Positions 1 to 10,554 of a stretch of 21,064 nucleotides of DNA are shown here, piece after piece (position 1 is the stretch's first letter; every line of letters begins with the position of its first letter). Both the position numbers and the translations under genes were made by a program. This DNA is from Chara braunii (Eukaryota; Streptophyta; Charophyceae; Charales; Characeae), in contig BFEA01000867.1 of the NCBI GenBank assembly GCA_003427395.1, positions 17,776 to 38,839 on the forward strand, given 5' to 3'. The notes below the pieces were generated by a model. The model was not told the DNA's origin and ran no database searches. It saw nothing but the letters and a program-made list of their open reading frames with translations.

Positions 1-71
<71 letters not shown>

Positions 72-95
72 ATATATATATATATATATATATAT
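1..95. repeat. (TC)n followed by TATC/(TA)n microsatellite
   Basis: Positions 1-60 are a pure TC dinucleotide run. It passes through two or three TATC units into a TA run ending near 95. No gene overlaps it. The window also ends in a TC run, so these tracts may mark contig edges. Confidence 0.98.
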
Positions 96-134
96 GCAGA
101 ATGAGCTTTATATCCCCGATGTCGCGCACCTTCC

Positions 135-629
135 TTACTCAAAACCATCCACAACAATCTCGATCTCACCATGAAGATACTGACGACCGTATAGTGGCAG
201 GTCCATATAGACCCTATATGCAGCGGCCTCATCTAGGCGGTCATCGAACTCGATCGCGACGTTGGAAACTAGAAGATCGACGAGATCGGCAAGAACGTCT
301 ACGCCGAATTCCCATCGATCAGGAATCTCATCTCCGACCTTCGTTGCGAAAGCAACGATATGTGTGAACAATCCACGAGCGAAACCATAACCGACAGTGA
401 AGAGCATGCAAGTGCGGCCGTTTTCATCGACCTCGAAGTGCCTCACTTCATGACGCGCGACAGTGTTCACGAACCCGAACGCCCGTCCATAATCCTTGTC
501 TCTACGGTGACGCATCTCGTAGAAAATGACCGTTCGCCCCGCGATCCGCCCTCTTAGTGCGACGACGGCGTCCATAGTCTCCCTCAACACTATATCCCCT
601 GGGAACAACTCTGTCCCTGAGACTTCCAT
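135..629 (-). CDS. Uncharacterised open reading frame (164 aa), possibly an exon or gene fragment
   Basis: Reading from the ATG at 629 to a TAA at 135-137 gives a 164-residue protein with balanced, globular-looking composition: MEVSGTELFPGD near the start, acidic DEIPDRWEFGVDVLADLVDL in the middle, and EIEIVVDGFE at the end. I do not recognise the family. The same frame stays open upstream to a TTG at 764, after an in-frame TGA, but that extension is Ser/Trp/Cys-rich and looks non-coding. In a neighbouring frame just upstream (about 660-760) there is a short hydrophobic stretch, RVVIALQVVLFFFVGW. A frameshifted or spliced membrane-anchored protein is therefore possible. No transposase, kinase or protease motif is visible. 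The opposite strand also carries short open frames, so coding status rests on composition alone. Confidence 0.35.
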   Translation of the reverse strand: MEVSGTELFPGDIVLRETMDAVVALRGRIAGRTVIFYEMRHRRDKDYGRAFGFVNTVARHEVRHFEVDENGRTCMLFTVGYGFARGLFTHIVAFATKVGDEIPDRWEFGVDVLADLVDLLVSNVAIEFDDRLDEAAAYRVYMDLPLYGRQYLHGEIEIVVDGFE

Positions 630-899
630 ATGTCCTCGGTTTGGGCACCTTCCCCCGTATGCACACCGGCCTTCACCACCCCACGAAGAAGAAGAGGACC
701 ACCTGCAGCGCAATGACCACCCGCCACGCATCCACGGTTTGCAAACCGGTAAAGGTATGCGCAATGACTTTCACCGCTCGTGGCGCGCAACCCGACCAGC
801 TCGTCCGCGATGACGATCACGACCACCCGACTTGCTCGACTGGCACACAGTCAACGAATGTTACCAATCATCGTCGTTTTTATAGGCATGAATGGCGGT

Positions 900-2440
900 G
901 ATTTCAGCGACGCCCGTGCGCCACTGAATGGATCACCGTCAAACACGGCTGGTTAGTTCGATGGACGTATAGCGTGCGCCACTGTAAGAACCACACAAAA
1001 AAAAAAGTTCAGTAAAAGAAAAAAACTCATAAAATCGGATAACACATTAGTAAACATGACACACGGGAGCCGGATTGTCACAACAACAGGAGGCGAAAGT
1101 GAATCTCCCTGGTCGTCCACATGACAACGATGAACCGCATCGCTAGCGAGACAATGCGGATGCTATCTTCAGCAGCGTGTCGCAAAGCATCCGCTGCCTA
1201 ATGTCCAGCACCTCGCATTGTCTTTCCAGAGTCATAGCTTCACGTTCCATTATGTCACATTGTCATTGAAGCACCTCACATTGTCGCTTGCTTGGGCGGT
1301 GTTGGTGCGAATACCCTTACATGGGTATCCGCCCTGGTTCTTGCAAGCGACAGAAAATAGGTTTGGTTTAAAGTTTAAGTATACCACGCGAAGTGTGGTG
1401 GTGTCTGAGGTTTACGTTGACTTGACAGTTGACTAGAGTAGAGAGTGTGTGGGCGCACATACTTAAGGCGCACGTGGTCTATTTTCCCTTTTGATGATTG
1501 GGAAAGTCGGCATTGGTTGTCGGCCAGATTTTTATATTTCTGATTAAATTAGGATTAAAAAGATTTTTGTCCCGTGTTTGGTGTGTCAGCCTGTGACCAG
1601 TGCGTACGTATGGAGGCATCGACGACCGTGTGATTTTGAAGACGTTTCGGTGTGTCTGCGCTTTGCATAGTATCCGCTTATGTAGGTGTCCATCAAAATT
1701 AGACCCATACTTGAGCCTAGCACTAGCGGTTACGGCATCAGACTTTTATCAAAGAGATTCAGGGATCGAGGTCCATCAGCGACGGCGCGGGAATGTCAAA
1801 GTAGCGCGAAGGGACCAAGGGGTTGAGGGCCTTTGGTTTTGCTGTCGGCAGCGTTGGAACGATGCTAGTGAGTTCTTTTTCTTCGATTCGTCATTAAAAA
1901 ATTCTAAATATTTTATTATTTATTGACGTGTTGTTAATTATTAATCTATGCATTGGTGTTCCTTGATATGGACGTGGCGCTGGATTTAGAGATCGTCACG
2001 GCGGTCCAGGACCTTAGGAGCGCGCATCTTTGGGGTGACCTACGAGTTCCTACGTATTCAGGATGCCGACGAAATTCCTTTATCCTAACTGTTTCGAAAT
2101 GCGGACCGAGGAGTTCAGTGTGCATGCGAGTCGGTGGGTAAATTAGCCCACGAGCCAGAAGAGGTTGAGTGGCTGGGACCTTCTGTGGGAATACTGTCCG
2201 ATTCCCATAGTCTGCGGTGGAGGGTTAGGGTGTGAGTATGCCCACGGGACTCCCCTCCACTTCGGCCCTCAAAGTTATGATTAGAAAATTTGAATTACCC
2301 TCAAGATTTGCGCAGGGACCCACTTTTGTCGAGGTTTAAGCATTACGGGGGCCAGGCAGTGGCACAGCAGAAGCCAAAAGCACCTGTGGACCGGCGCAGT
2401 GGAAAGGCAGAAAGCGGTGTAGGGAGGAGCTTGACTATGA
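900..2440. other. Intergenic stretch with no recognisable gene
   Basis: All open frames here are short (at most 108 codons) and of non-protein-like composition. The stretch holds a 64-bp-spaced direct repeat of GCACCTCGCATTGTC / GCACCTCACATTGTC (about 1207 and 1271) and a long hairpin (1283-1351), listed separately. I see no RNA gene or transposon domain. Confidence 0.6.
1283..1351. repeat. 69-bp imperfect inverted repeat (long hairpin)
   Basis: GTCGCTTGC at 1283-1291 is perfectly complementary to GCAAGCGAC at 1343-1351. Inside, GGGCGG pairs with CCGCCC and ATACCC pairs with GGGTAT around the small loop TTACAT. The fold would be a nearly continuous stem about 30 bp deep with a few internal loops. 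It could be a small foldback element or a small-RNA precursor; neither is shown by the sequence alone. Confidence 0.7.
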
Positions 2441-5260
2441 GCAGCGAATGAGCAAAGAGCCTAGTCTACTGAGGCCCACGCTAGGCTTTGCAGCAGGCCG
2501 CACCGCGAACAGCTGTCTCTGCGAGAACTGGTCGTTAGAGGTCCATGGCGGTAGCAGACTCTGTCTGACCGGAGCTAGAGGGAGAGGTTGTGGTGGCAAG
2601 TCGCCGGCCAATTCGTTCGTCGGACTTGGATGTAAGAACGAAAGACTATCCGGACCGCCCAGTAGTTGATTCAAGAGAAGTTTTATATTTGGCGCTGTAA
2701 TAGTCAAGCTGGCCACTGCGTTAGGCGCTGCCGAATTAGAAGAAAGAAGGAAGAGTGGGCGGTCGAAGTCAAGCGCGAGCGTAGCAGAAAACCGAATGAA
2801 CCCGGACGAAGATCGTGTCGAGTGCATTCGAACGTGACGAAGAGGTGACGAAAGACTGATATGGCCGAGGGGGAGATGGATGGCCTTCTCGATCCAAGAT
2901 AGAATAAGGCTGAGAAAGAGTGTACGACGGGGTTTGAAGGCGGGCAACTTCAAATTCGCTATTAGTTTTGGCAATAAGTCGGTAAAAAGAGAGTTAGGAA
3001 AGAAAAGAGTTGCGTGGAAACGGGGTCGGAGAGGAGAAAGAGCGAGAAGGGAAGAGATAAAGTCTGCTTGTTTCTTAGTGAAGACTGGCAAGGAAAAATC
3101 CTAACTGGGGGCTCTTTGGCCAGGCGAAGGGGATGGTAGAGTTAGTTTTCGAGTTAGAGCAGAGGAGAAAGAGATAGAATAGAAAAGGCGTGCGACGAGC
3201 TATGACGGAGAAGAGAAAGGAGTACAATGAAAAAAGGGTATATCTCACTCAATAGTGAAGGGATTTGAGCGAGGAAGGACTCGAATCCGAGTTGATTGGT
3301 AAGGTCAGTTTTTGTGTAAGGTTAGTAGAACTAGAGTTAGTAGGAAAAGCAGATACGTCGGGGGAGTGGTAGGCTGTTGTATGAGTGTGGAATGAATCTA
3401 CCCACGCTTAGGGGCAGATTCACTCGATTTTATATATCCTACTATCGAAAGCAGTGTGAGGGTACCGGCGAATGCCTCTATGTTCTACTTTGTTTATTTT
3501 TATTGGGGAGTGTGAAGAATTGAGCCAGATGCGTTCAGACACTGGAACGCAGGTAGCCGCGAGGAGAAGAGCACGGGGCGAAGAAGCGTTCAAGTTGTTA
3601 GACGGGAAGTTCAAAAAAAAAGAAAAAAAAGGGAGAGGATGGAGCTTGCCTGGCAAAGTAGGATTCCTCCACGTTCTAGCAGGAGATTCCTCCCAATATC
3701 GCAGTTTAATGGAGGCTGCAAGATGATTCCGGGAGATGTTCGTTTGAGCACAGTATCTCTCATGATCAGGCGGAAGGTTCACTTCAAGTTTCGCTCAGGT
3801 CTACTGAGGGGGGGATTGTGAAGTTGGAGACTGAACCATCGGCCAATGCGCTGATCCGTGCAATGGAAATCGAATAGGGGCGACTGGAGAGTTGGAGAAT
3901 TGTCCGCTAACAGCTATGACCACACATAAGAGAGAGAGTGAGGATTGAGATAAGTGAGGTGAGTAGTGAAGAGATGACGAGCGGAGGTGAATGAGAAGGA
4001 GGGCGCAACTCTGTACCAAGTTACCACGGGCAGGACGAAGATAAGGCAAAGTTGAACCACCGTATCTGCAACAGTCTGAATGCGTTAGTTGATGGACCAA
4101 GGAAAATTTCGACGAAACAACCTGCTATAATCCCTGTTGTTGTCACTTTTCTCCCTGTCTACCATCTACGGGTGCAAGAGTTGTTGTTGCTACAGGCTGT
4201 TTGGCCACCGGATTACTATAGGACCTGCTGCTGTTTTGCTTGCAGAATGCTGACCGAATTCTTGACTGTTGCTGCTGGTCGCCATCAAACTACTGCTATA
4301 GTAAACATCAAGAAGTGGCAAGGAGGAGCTGAAGTGGAGGTTGTGGTGATATCAATGTACAGGCTACGTGCAAGGGCGTGGATACAAAGGCCAAAGTATC
4401 GTCAAGTGGGAAGTTGATTAAGGGGGCTCATCTGTTCATAAAGATGCAGTGCAAAAGGGGGGGGCGTAAGCCCACTTTGCTGTGTCTGGAGTGAACCGGG
4501 AGAATGCCCCTATTATATTGCGAGTTTTGCTGATCTTCGGGTCGCCTGTTCTTTTACTGTTTTTTTTGTGCTTTGCGTGTTGCTTCGCTGCATTTTGCGA
4601 AGTTATTGCATCAGTTGCCATTTGCAGATGCGGTGCAAATGACCTGTGCTGCATTTCTCCACACATCTAAGAAGAGCACAGGGGGTGTGCTCAATATGAA
4701 TGTTGTTCTTCTAGGCTACGTAATGATAGGTTGGTCGGAGGATAAGGTGTTGTGACTTGGGTGAGTGGTCAATGTTTGCATGAGAGGTATTGCTGCAATT
4801 GGAAGGGCGTCAAGGAGTCTACAGCTGGTGGTTGACTTCAGTTTGACAAAGTTGTCGATGCGTCTGGCCGCCATTGCGGGGCCCTCCTGCGGTCGAAGGT
4901 ATTAAGGCCCTCTCGCGCAAGTCTGAGAGCAACTCTCTTATGTCTGGGATGACAGCTAGACTCTGTGGGGAGTCAACCCACCGATTGCGGCAGCTCTGCC
5001 GGAACTCGGGAGGAGTTCTGGAGGCATGGAACTGAGAAGTAACCTTTCATCTCCTTCTATAAACCCAATTATAACCCCTATCTGTATTCCTTGTTACGTC
5101 TTTACTGAGTATATTGCCTGCATCCCTACTTTGACTTTCAGTATGACTTTCAGGATAAACCAGACTTAAATAAAGGAATGCATCCGCAAGGTCAGCTTCA
5201 ATTTTGTTGTCGGACTGCAAGCAGATTGTGAACAGAGGTTGCATCTGGGAGAAATGTGGG
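2441..5260. other. Long gene-poor stretch, purine-rich on the + strand to about 4000
   Basis: The + strand is strongly purine-rich from about 2650 to 4000, which creates a long antisense open frame (2435-3091, minus) of Leu/Ser/Pro-rich composition. I regard that frame as a compositional artefact. Short coding-like snatches occur, for example the frame around 4345-4490 reading KLIKGAHLFIKMQCK, but none extends and no domain is recognisable. Decayed retroelement sequence is possible; I cannot demonstrate it. Confidence 0.5.
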
Positions 5261-5304
5261 AGGAAGGTTGTATTGTTTGTGTCTGACTGGGTCAACCAAA
5301 GGCT

Positions 5305-6030
5305 GGGAGAGTCTCCATAGGATTGGAGGGCTCAATGCTATATTTATCTTTCGATTGCCTGAAGGACCAGACAGGTTCCCATAAGATTGGGTCGTCTAGT
5401 TGTTTTGACTTGTGAGGGCTGCATGTGTTTGACCGTCAGGGACCAAGCATTTTTCCATACGATTGGATGACTTGATTGCCTTGCTTCTTTGGGTTTTTTT
5501 ATGTTTTATTAGTTATGAAGGAGAGTTGGGCACGTTCCATAAGATTGAATGACTCTAACTCTCTCTTGTTTTATTTTAAGAGGGAAAATTCAGGCAAAGG
5601 ACTGGACAGGTTTCCATAAGATTGGGTGGTCTGGTCTGGAGCCCCGCACATGTGGAACCAAAATGTTAAATTTGTTTATATCTTATATTACTTACTTATG
5701 AACAGGCTAGTCAGACATTTTTTCATAAGATTGGATGGTCTGACTATAGCTATTACGAACTGAAGAGAATATGGATTAAGACTAAAAATTGTGGTAAGAA
5801 GGGACAGGCTGAATCTTGATCCAAGATGACAGGTTCAGTCATATGTTGCCTTAAAAGACAAAGTGTCGACAGTTATATATAACTTGGATACCTAAATAAT
5901 TCAGGGCGACTAGGCTGGCTAACCTAGTTATATGCCCAAAGAAAAAAAAAATTATAGTGCCCTGTGTTTTTGTGTATATTTTATTATGGCTAAGTTAGAC
6001 GGGTTCCCATAAGATTGGGTAGTCTAACTT
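5305..6030 (+). repeat. Array of seven stem-loop repeats with conserved loop and covarying stems
   Basis: The core CCATAAGATTGG, or a close variant, recurs at about 5315, 5379, 5455, 5537, 5614, 5723 and 6007. In the clearest copies it lies in a loop of exactly 21 nt, flanked by stems of different sequence that still pair: ACCAGAC/GTCTAGT (5366-5372/5394-5400), ACTGGAC/GTCTGGT (5601-5607/5629-5635, two G.T wobbles), AGTCAGAC/GTCTGACT (5709-5716/5738-5745) and AAGTTAGAC/GTCTAACTT (5992-6000/6022-6030). GAGAGTT/AACTCTC (5521-5527/5557-5563) is a fourth distinct stem around a longer loop. The copy at 5444-5474 has only CAAG/CTTG, and the first copy is weak. Spacing is about 61-108 bp for the first six copies and 283 bp before the last. 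The linking sequence is not conserved. Confidence 0.8.
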
Positions 6031-6323
6031 TATGCCTTATGTAAGTTGGACACAAAGGGATAAATCATTGAAAGATCATGAACTATTATTTGATAAGGTT
6101 GACTTTGGGATGGTGAGAGTACTTACCTTTGTGGTTTGGCCTGCATGTGGCTGAGTGAGACTACTACTTAGTCTGAGTTCCAGTTTGATAGGTAGTTGTT
6201 TAAGTTGCTCACCACGTGCTAGAGTCATAGGAGTTAGTTTCAATTCCTGCATTTTCTGAGCTAAGTTTTTTTTACTTAGGTCAATTTTTGCATTTTCTGG
6301 GATTTTTTATTGTCCTTGGTCTT

Positions 6324-6944
6324 GTATAAATCTTGGTAAGCCAATTTCTCTACGGGAAGCGCTGCCGAAATTTCTACAAAACCAAGAAGTTGGTCAAATT
6401 TTGGCTGTCAAAAAGTTCAGTTTGTCTAAGTTTTATAAATGACTTAGTAAAAATCTAGGAAGTCTCCTTTTCTAAAGGGAGTGCTGCCTAATTTTTTGTT
6501 AATTCAAGGAGTTCGACAAAATTGGACTTTGGGAAGTCAAAGTTGCTTTCTAAATTTTGAACTTAGCTTTGTATAAATCTTGGAATAACACGTTCTTTAC
6601 AGGAAGCGCTGCCGAAATTTCTACAAATCTAAGGGATTAGTTGAACTTTGTCTTAAGTCGAACTCAAGTCTGACTTTTTAGTTCTTATCTGACTTAGTAT
6701 AAATATGAGAAGTCTACCTTTCTAAAAGAGATGCTGCCAAATTTTTTACTAATTCGGGGAGTTAGACAAAATTTGTCTTTCCAGAATTAAAGATTGGTTA
6801 TGTTTTCATATTTGAGTTAATATAAATTTTGAGAAGGCACTTTTCCTACGGGAAGCGCTGCCGAATTTTTCTTAGTTTAAAGGAGTTAGATTATAATTTA
6901 ACAGGTGGCGACTCTGGCAATCCACCCTTAATAGGGGAGACGCT
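6324..6944. repeat. About 124-bp tandem repeat with alternating A/B monomers
   Basis: Five monomers start near 6324, 6447, 6571, 6697 and 6820, and each contains a GCTGCC landmark (6361, 6483, 6608, 6733, 6857). Monomers 1, 3 and 5 share GGAAGCGCTGCCGAA. Monomers 2 and 4 share GACTTAGTA, GAAGTCT and a (G/A)TGCTGCC followed by a T-rich run and GGAGTT. The array is therefore A-B-A-B-A with a dimer of about 247-250 bp. A sixth, truncated landmark (GACGCTGCC) lies at about 6940. Copies are diverged, so the array is not young. Confidence 0.85.
6906..6923 (+). other. Possible retrotransposon primer-binding site
   Basis: TGGCGACTCTGGCAATCC begins with TGG, as a primer-binding site must, two bases after a CA at 6902-6903 that could be the 3' end of a long terminal repeat. 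TGGCGACTC-type sites are seen next to LTRs in some plant Ty3/gypsy elements. No gag or pol follows and no second LTR copy is present, so this is only a suggestion. Confidence 0.25.
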
Positions 6945-7960
6945 GCCATAGGTCTGCCTTGCGTTGGACACTGACTGAGGCAGGCCTAGGCTTAGATAGC
7001 AGAAGGATCTTGAGTGAGAATGTGTTATGGAGTTGTACTCTCCATACATTTATAAATTTAGCTTGGGGATTGGTTTGTTTTGTGTTACATGTCTTATTGA
7101 TCAATTGATCCAGGATTTGAGCTAGATTCAGCTTGATCCTACGAGGATAATCTTTTATTATCACTGATAACAGGTCGGTTGCCGATTCGTCTGTTTACGA
7201 CTCAACTTCAGTTCATCCTCGATACTCAACCTTAAAAGGTTTTAGCCCTGATGGTTTCAAGTTCTATTGTTTTATTAAGGTTTGCACTCAGACTTTTATT
7301 GAGTGACCATTTAACAAAGGTACTGAGTATTTAATTATGGAAGGTTGGACAAAGGTTGGGGCTTGTATGGCTAAAGCGATGGGTATGAGTATAAGGAATG
7401 GTTGAAGTTGACTCCGTGTAGTGCGTGGACTTTTTGGTTGACTCTTTCATGTGATTGGAGGTATGTTTGTGGATCTGACTGTCTTCGATCATATACATAT
7501 ATATGGCTGAGAGGAGTCCCACTGTGACTGTGAGAAGTGATCATCACATACTTATTGCCCTTTTACATATATACATGTATATACCTATGTTGGGTGTTCG
7601 CGTGGCCTGAGGGGTCCACGCTTAAGTGTTTAATTAGGGTCGAGGTTAAGAAAGAAAAAAAAAAACTTTTATTATTGAATACTTCTTGAATATTTCTTAG
7701 TTGGACGTTGGTCCTCGGCCTGGATTCGAGGTCCTTGTCCAGGACATCCCAGGTCCTAGACTCTACATGAAAGGGATCACCCCCCGCGCAGAGCCTATTT
7801 GCCCTGCCCACCAGGACACTCATCCTAAAGGTCGGAGGTGTCGCGGAGGCCGCACGGATGTTCCTTCAGCCGTGCAATATCGTGAAGGGGTAGACCCTCA
7901 TGATACTTCAACAGAAAAATTCCCACGAGAAATGAAAGTTGAAAAAACATTCCGTGATTA
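6945..7960. other. AT-rich stretch with no recognisable gene
   Basis: Short open frames only. A + strand frame at 7701-7961 has a run of Pro/Gly/Arg residues but no recognisable domain. Small palindromes such as ACCTTAAAAGGT (about 7228) and TATATACATGTATATA (about 7566) are the only visible structure. Confidence 0.5.
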
Positions 7961-8085
7961 AAAAACCCTTCATATTTATAAATTATCATTCCAATGTTCG
8001 TCCAATTCTAAAATTTTCAATTTAATTTGACAAGTTATCGTCTAAATATGAGTTTTCCCTTCCAACTACATTTATTTGTTCAAAA

Positions 8086-8254
8086 TGGAATGAAAGTCTG
8101 GACGAGTTTATGAAATGTTTTAATTAGATTGCTATTCTACTACAACAAATATCTTCTAATTTATATTGGATTAGCCTATTAATGACTGGAAATCCTTACT
8201 TAGAATGACAGTCCAATTAAAATATTTCATTAACTCATCCAAATTTTTATTCCA
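8086..8254. repeat. AT-rich inverted repeat with 53-bp arms
   Basis: The left arm 8086-8138 (starting TGGAATGAAAGTCTGG) matches the reverse complement of 8202-8254 (starting TGGAATAAAAATTTGG) over 53 bp at roughly three-quarters identity. Wider flanks at about 7970-8020 and 8330-8410 are also roughly inverted copies rich in ATTCCA/TGGAAT. The whole of 7960-8420 may therefore be one decayed foldback element. Confidence 0.65.
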
Positions 8255-8429
8255 TCTCTAGCATAAAGTTCAAATAAGAAGGGATACCCCATTCTTGGAA
8301 GGAAAGTTTTCAAGTAAAGATGAAATTTTTTTAAATTGGAATGACATTTTTTCAGATGGAATGAAAATTTAAAATTTAGAATGTAATTTTACTCTAGAAT
8401 GATTATTTAATTCTGGGAAATTTTTCTGT

Positions 8430-9019
8430 TGTTCAAGCTTGACACGTGAGTATCATAAGCCGTACTCGAAACCACGAGGGACCGCTTGATTATGGGCACT
8501 ACATAGTACATCATCATTGCGACTGCTTGCGTATGCCTTCATTGTGAGTCGATATGAGTTAGTCATGTGTATGCGCGATTTTATACTAAGTCTCGCGCGC
8601 GTCTCATATTAGATTTCCGCATCGGGAAGTTATGACATGGCTACTAAGGGACTAGGAGTGTTGTCGCGTTGTTCGTTCTGTGTCGTTCTGTATATGTGTG
8701 TGTACGTGCGCGTTTTATTTTTTATGTTCATAGAGTGGTGTACGTGTGGTGCGTGGGATGCGTCCTAGTCGACCGACGACGAGTCGCGCTTGGGACCCCC
8801 GCCCCCCAAGGTGTCGGTTCGCATGCGGGTCCGATAAAGGCGTAAAACCGCACGTACCCCCTATGCTATAGGGAATGAGAAACGCCCTCGACTTATCCAC
8901 CTCTTTGATTGCAGTTGATTAACTTTCGTACTGTGGATTGGTAGCTAGGCGGGGATACGCCCACCGAAGGGAGGTGACAGCTCCCGTAAGGTAGAGGTAA
9001 GTTGTGCCTTGCGTAGGCC
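8430..9019. other. No gene recognised downstream of the SANT-like pseudogene
   Basis: This mixed-composition stretch has only short frames. It could contain the 3' end of the decayed minus-strand gene next to it, but no conserved reading is visible. Confidence 0.45.
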
Positions 9020-10548
9020 CTATCCTGTGGTAGAGGCTCGCAAAAGGTATGGCTGGCGCACTCGGCTGGAGCGGCTTGCGGAAGCTCCATGTGTATTCGT
9101 GATAAGGATCAGACCAACTCCTGCGTGACATGGCCTGGAGGGTCCCGCCCCGTTTTGTGTGGTGTCGGACCGATGCGCTCGACAACGGTCCATGAAATCG
9201 GCGACGACGGTGAAGTGGGTCTTCATGACAACGGTCACAGACTCGAACGTGAGCTGGCGGGCGTTCTTCCTCTTTACCTAAGGTGCGCCACCAGACGACC
9301 GACTACCATACCCATCATCACCTTCCCCTTCACTGTTTTCACTGGTTGATGTCTCCCTTGTGCCCGCAGGCCCACAGACATGGTTGTGCTCCCCTTGCTA
9401 GGACTGTTGAGGTTGAGGGGTGCCTGAGTCCGTCAGATGGGGCGGATATATAGCCTGGTTGCCCCGCTGCATCCTGTCGATGGCTTCATACATCATCCAG
9501 TCCATCGTGAACTTGTACCCTTCGTCCTTGCGCTGCCTCGCCGTGAGTGTGAAGAAGGATTGCACACCCAACTTGAACTCCTCCCTCTCATGCACTTTCT
9601 TGTAATGGCCAATCATGTTTTCCCACCTCTTCATGCACGAGTCCCACTCTCATTTGACCCCTTGCTGCCTCATCCGGTTTGATATGTCCGTCCACTTCCA
9701 CTCTTTCGTCTTCATCCGTGCGAAGTTACTGCCAATGTTCGCGAGGAATTCCTCCTGATCCCTCTTGCATTGCACAAGACCGACGGATTCGTTCAAGTCC
9801 CACAGCCCCCCCCTTCGCCACCTTTTTTGGACTAAGTCTCGCCTTTCGAACAACGATTGCCTACTTTTTTTTTGCCCCCACGAGGCGTTACTTCTTTCAC
9901 AACGTCCTCCTCCTCGTCTTCACTATCAGAGTCTTCTTCGTCCTCGCCATCAACGTCACCCTCTGACTAACAATCCACATTCCCGAGACCAGCCCGTTCA
10001 CCATCACTCGTCGCACGCATGGTTGACACTCTCGTTATGATTTGTTCTATAACACGCGGAGATTTCATTGTCGTCGATGCACCCAACACACCCCCATGCA
10101 CGCTATCCGCAGCAGCCGCACCGATGTCCTTCATCACCACCTCCTGTTGCCGATTTACTGACGCGCTGGACAATCCCTTCGTAGGCACGTCCGTCGTGAC
10201 TATCATGGGATGGCGGCCATCGCTGCTGTGGTCGACGATCAGCGTCCTCGAGGTGTGCACGCTGCAGGTAGGGGATAGATGAAGATCAAGAGGATGTTCG
10301 CCCCCTTGCCGAACTTCGTCGGGGAGCGCAAACATGGGACCGGGGGATCCGGCACGATGGTGAGGTATCCCCACCGTGTAGTACGAAGTCTGCGTCGACC
10401 CCCATCCAAGAGGAAGAGTCGACAGAGGTGGTTCCCAATGATTGTCGTCTGGCAGGGGCTGTTGCCAAGAGGGGAGATGTGAGTACAATGTCGGGTCATA
10501 ACGATGTTCCCGCACATTCGTCCCACTAGTAAAGCCTGCCCCTTCCAT
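9020..10548 (-). pseudogene. Myb/SANT-like (trihelix) DNA-binding protein, decayed; transposon-type candidate
   Basis: On the minus strand, from an ATG at 10548 (MEGAGFTSGTNVREH), a polar N-terminal region leads to an acidic patch (GEDEEDSDSEDEEED, about 9910-9955). A Myb/SANT-like trihelix domain follows, with its three tryptophan landmarks: WDLNES (about 9785-9802), EWKWTDISNRM and MKRWENMIGHYKKV. After it come FFTLTARQRKDEGY and a C-terminal segment containing TFESVTVVMK. The reading is broken by a frameshift in the nine-base run at about 9867-9875 (A's in the coding strand) and by in-frame stops TAG 9967-9969, TGA 9650-9652, TAG 9398-9400 and TAG 9278-9280. Everything from 9853 down to 9020 is in one frame. 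Proteins of this kind occur as host trihelix factors and as the DNA-binding partner of PIF/Harbinger-like transposases. No DDE transposase is visible here. The domain call is fairly sure; the transposon assignment is inference. Confidence 0.7.
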
Positions 10549-10554
10549 CCCTTA

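Noticed and set aside
2435-3091. 218-codon minus-strand open frame rich in Leu, Ser and Pro
   Set aside because: It is the antisense of a purine-rich stretch, has no domain and no coding-like composition.
7701-7961. 86-codon plus-strand frame with Pro/Gly/Arg
   Set aside because: No recognisable motif and a short length; indistinguishable from chance.
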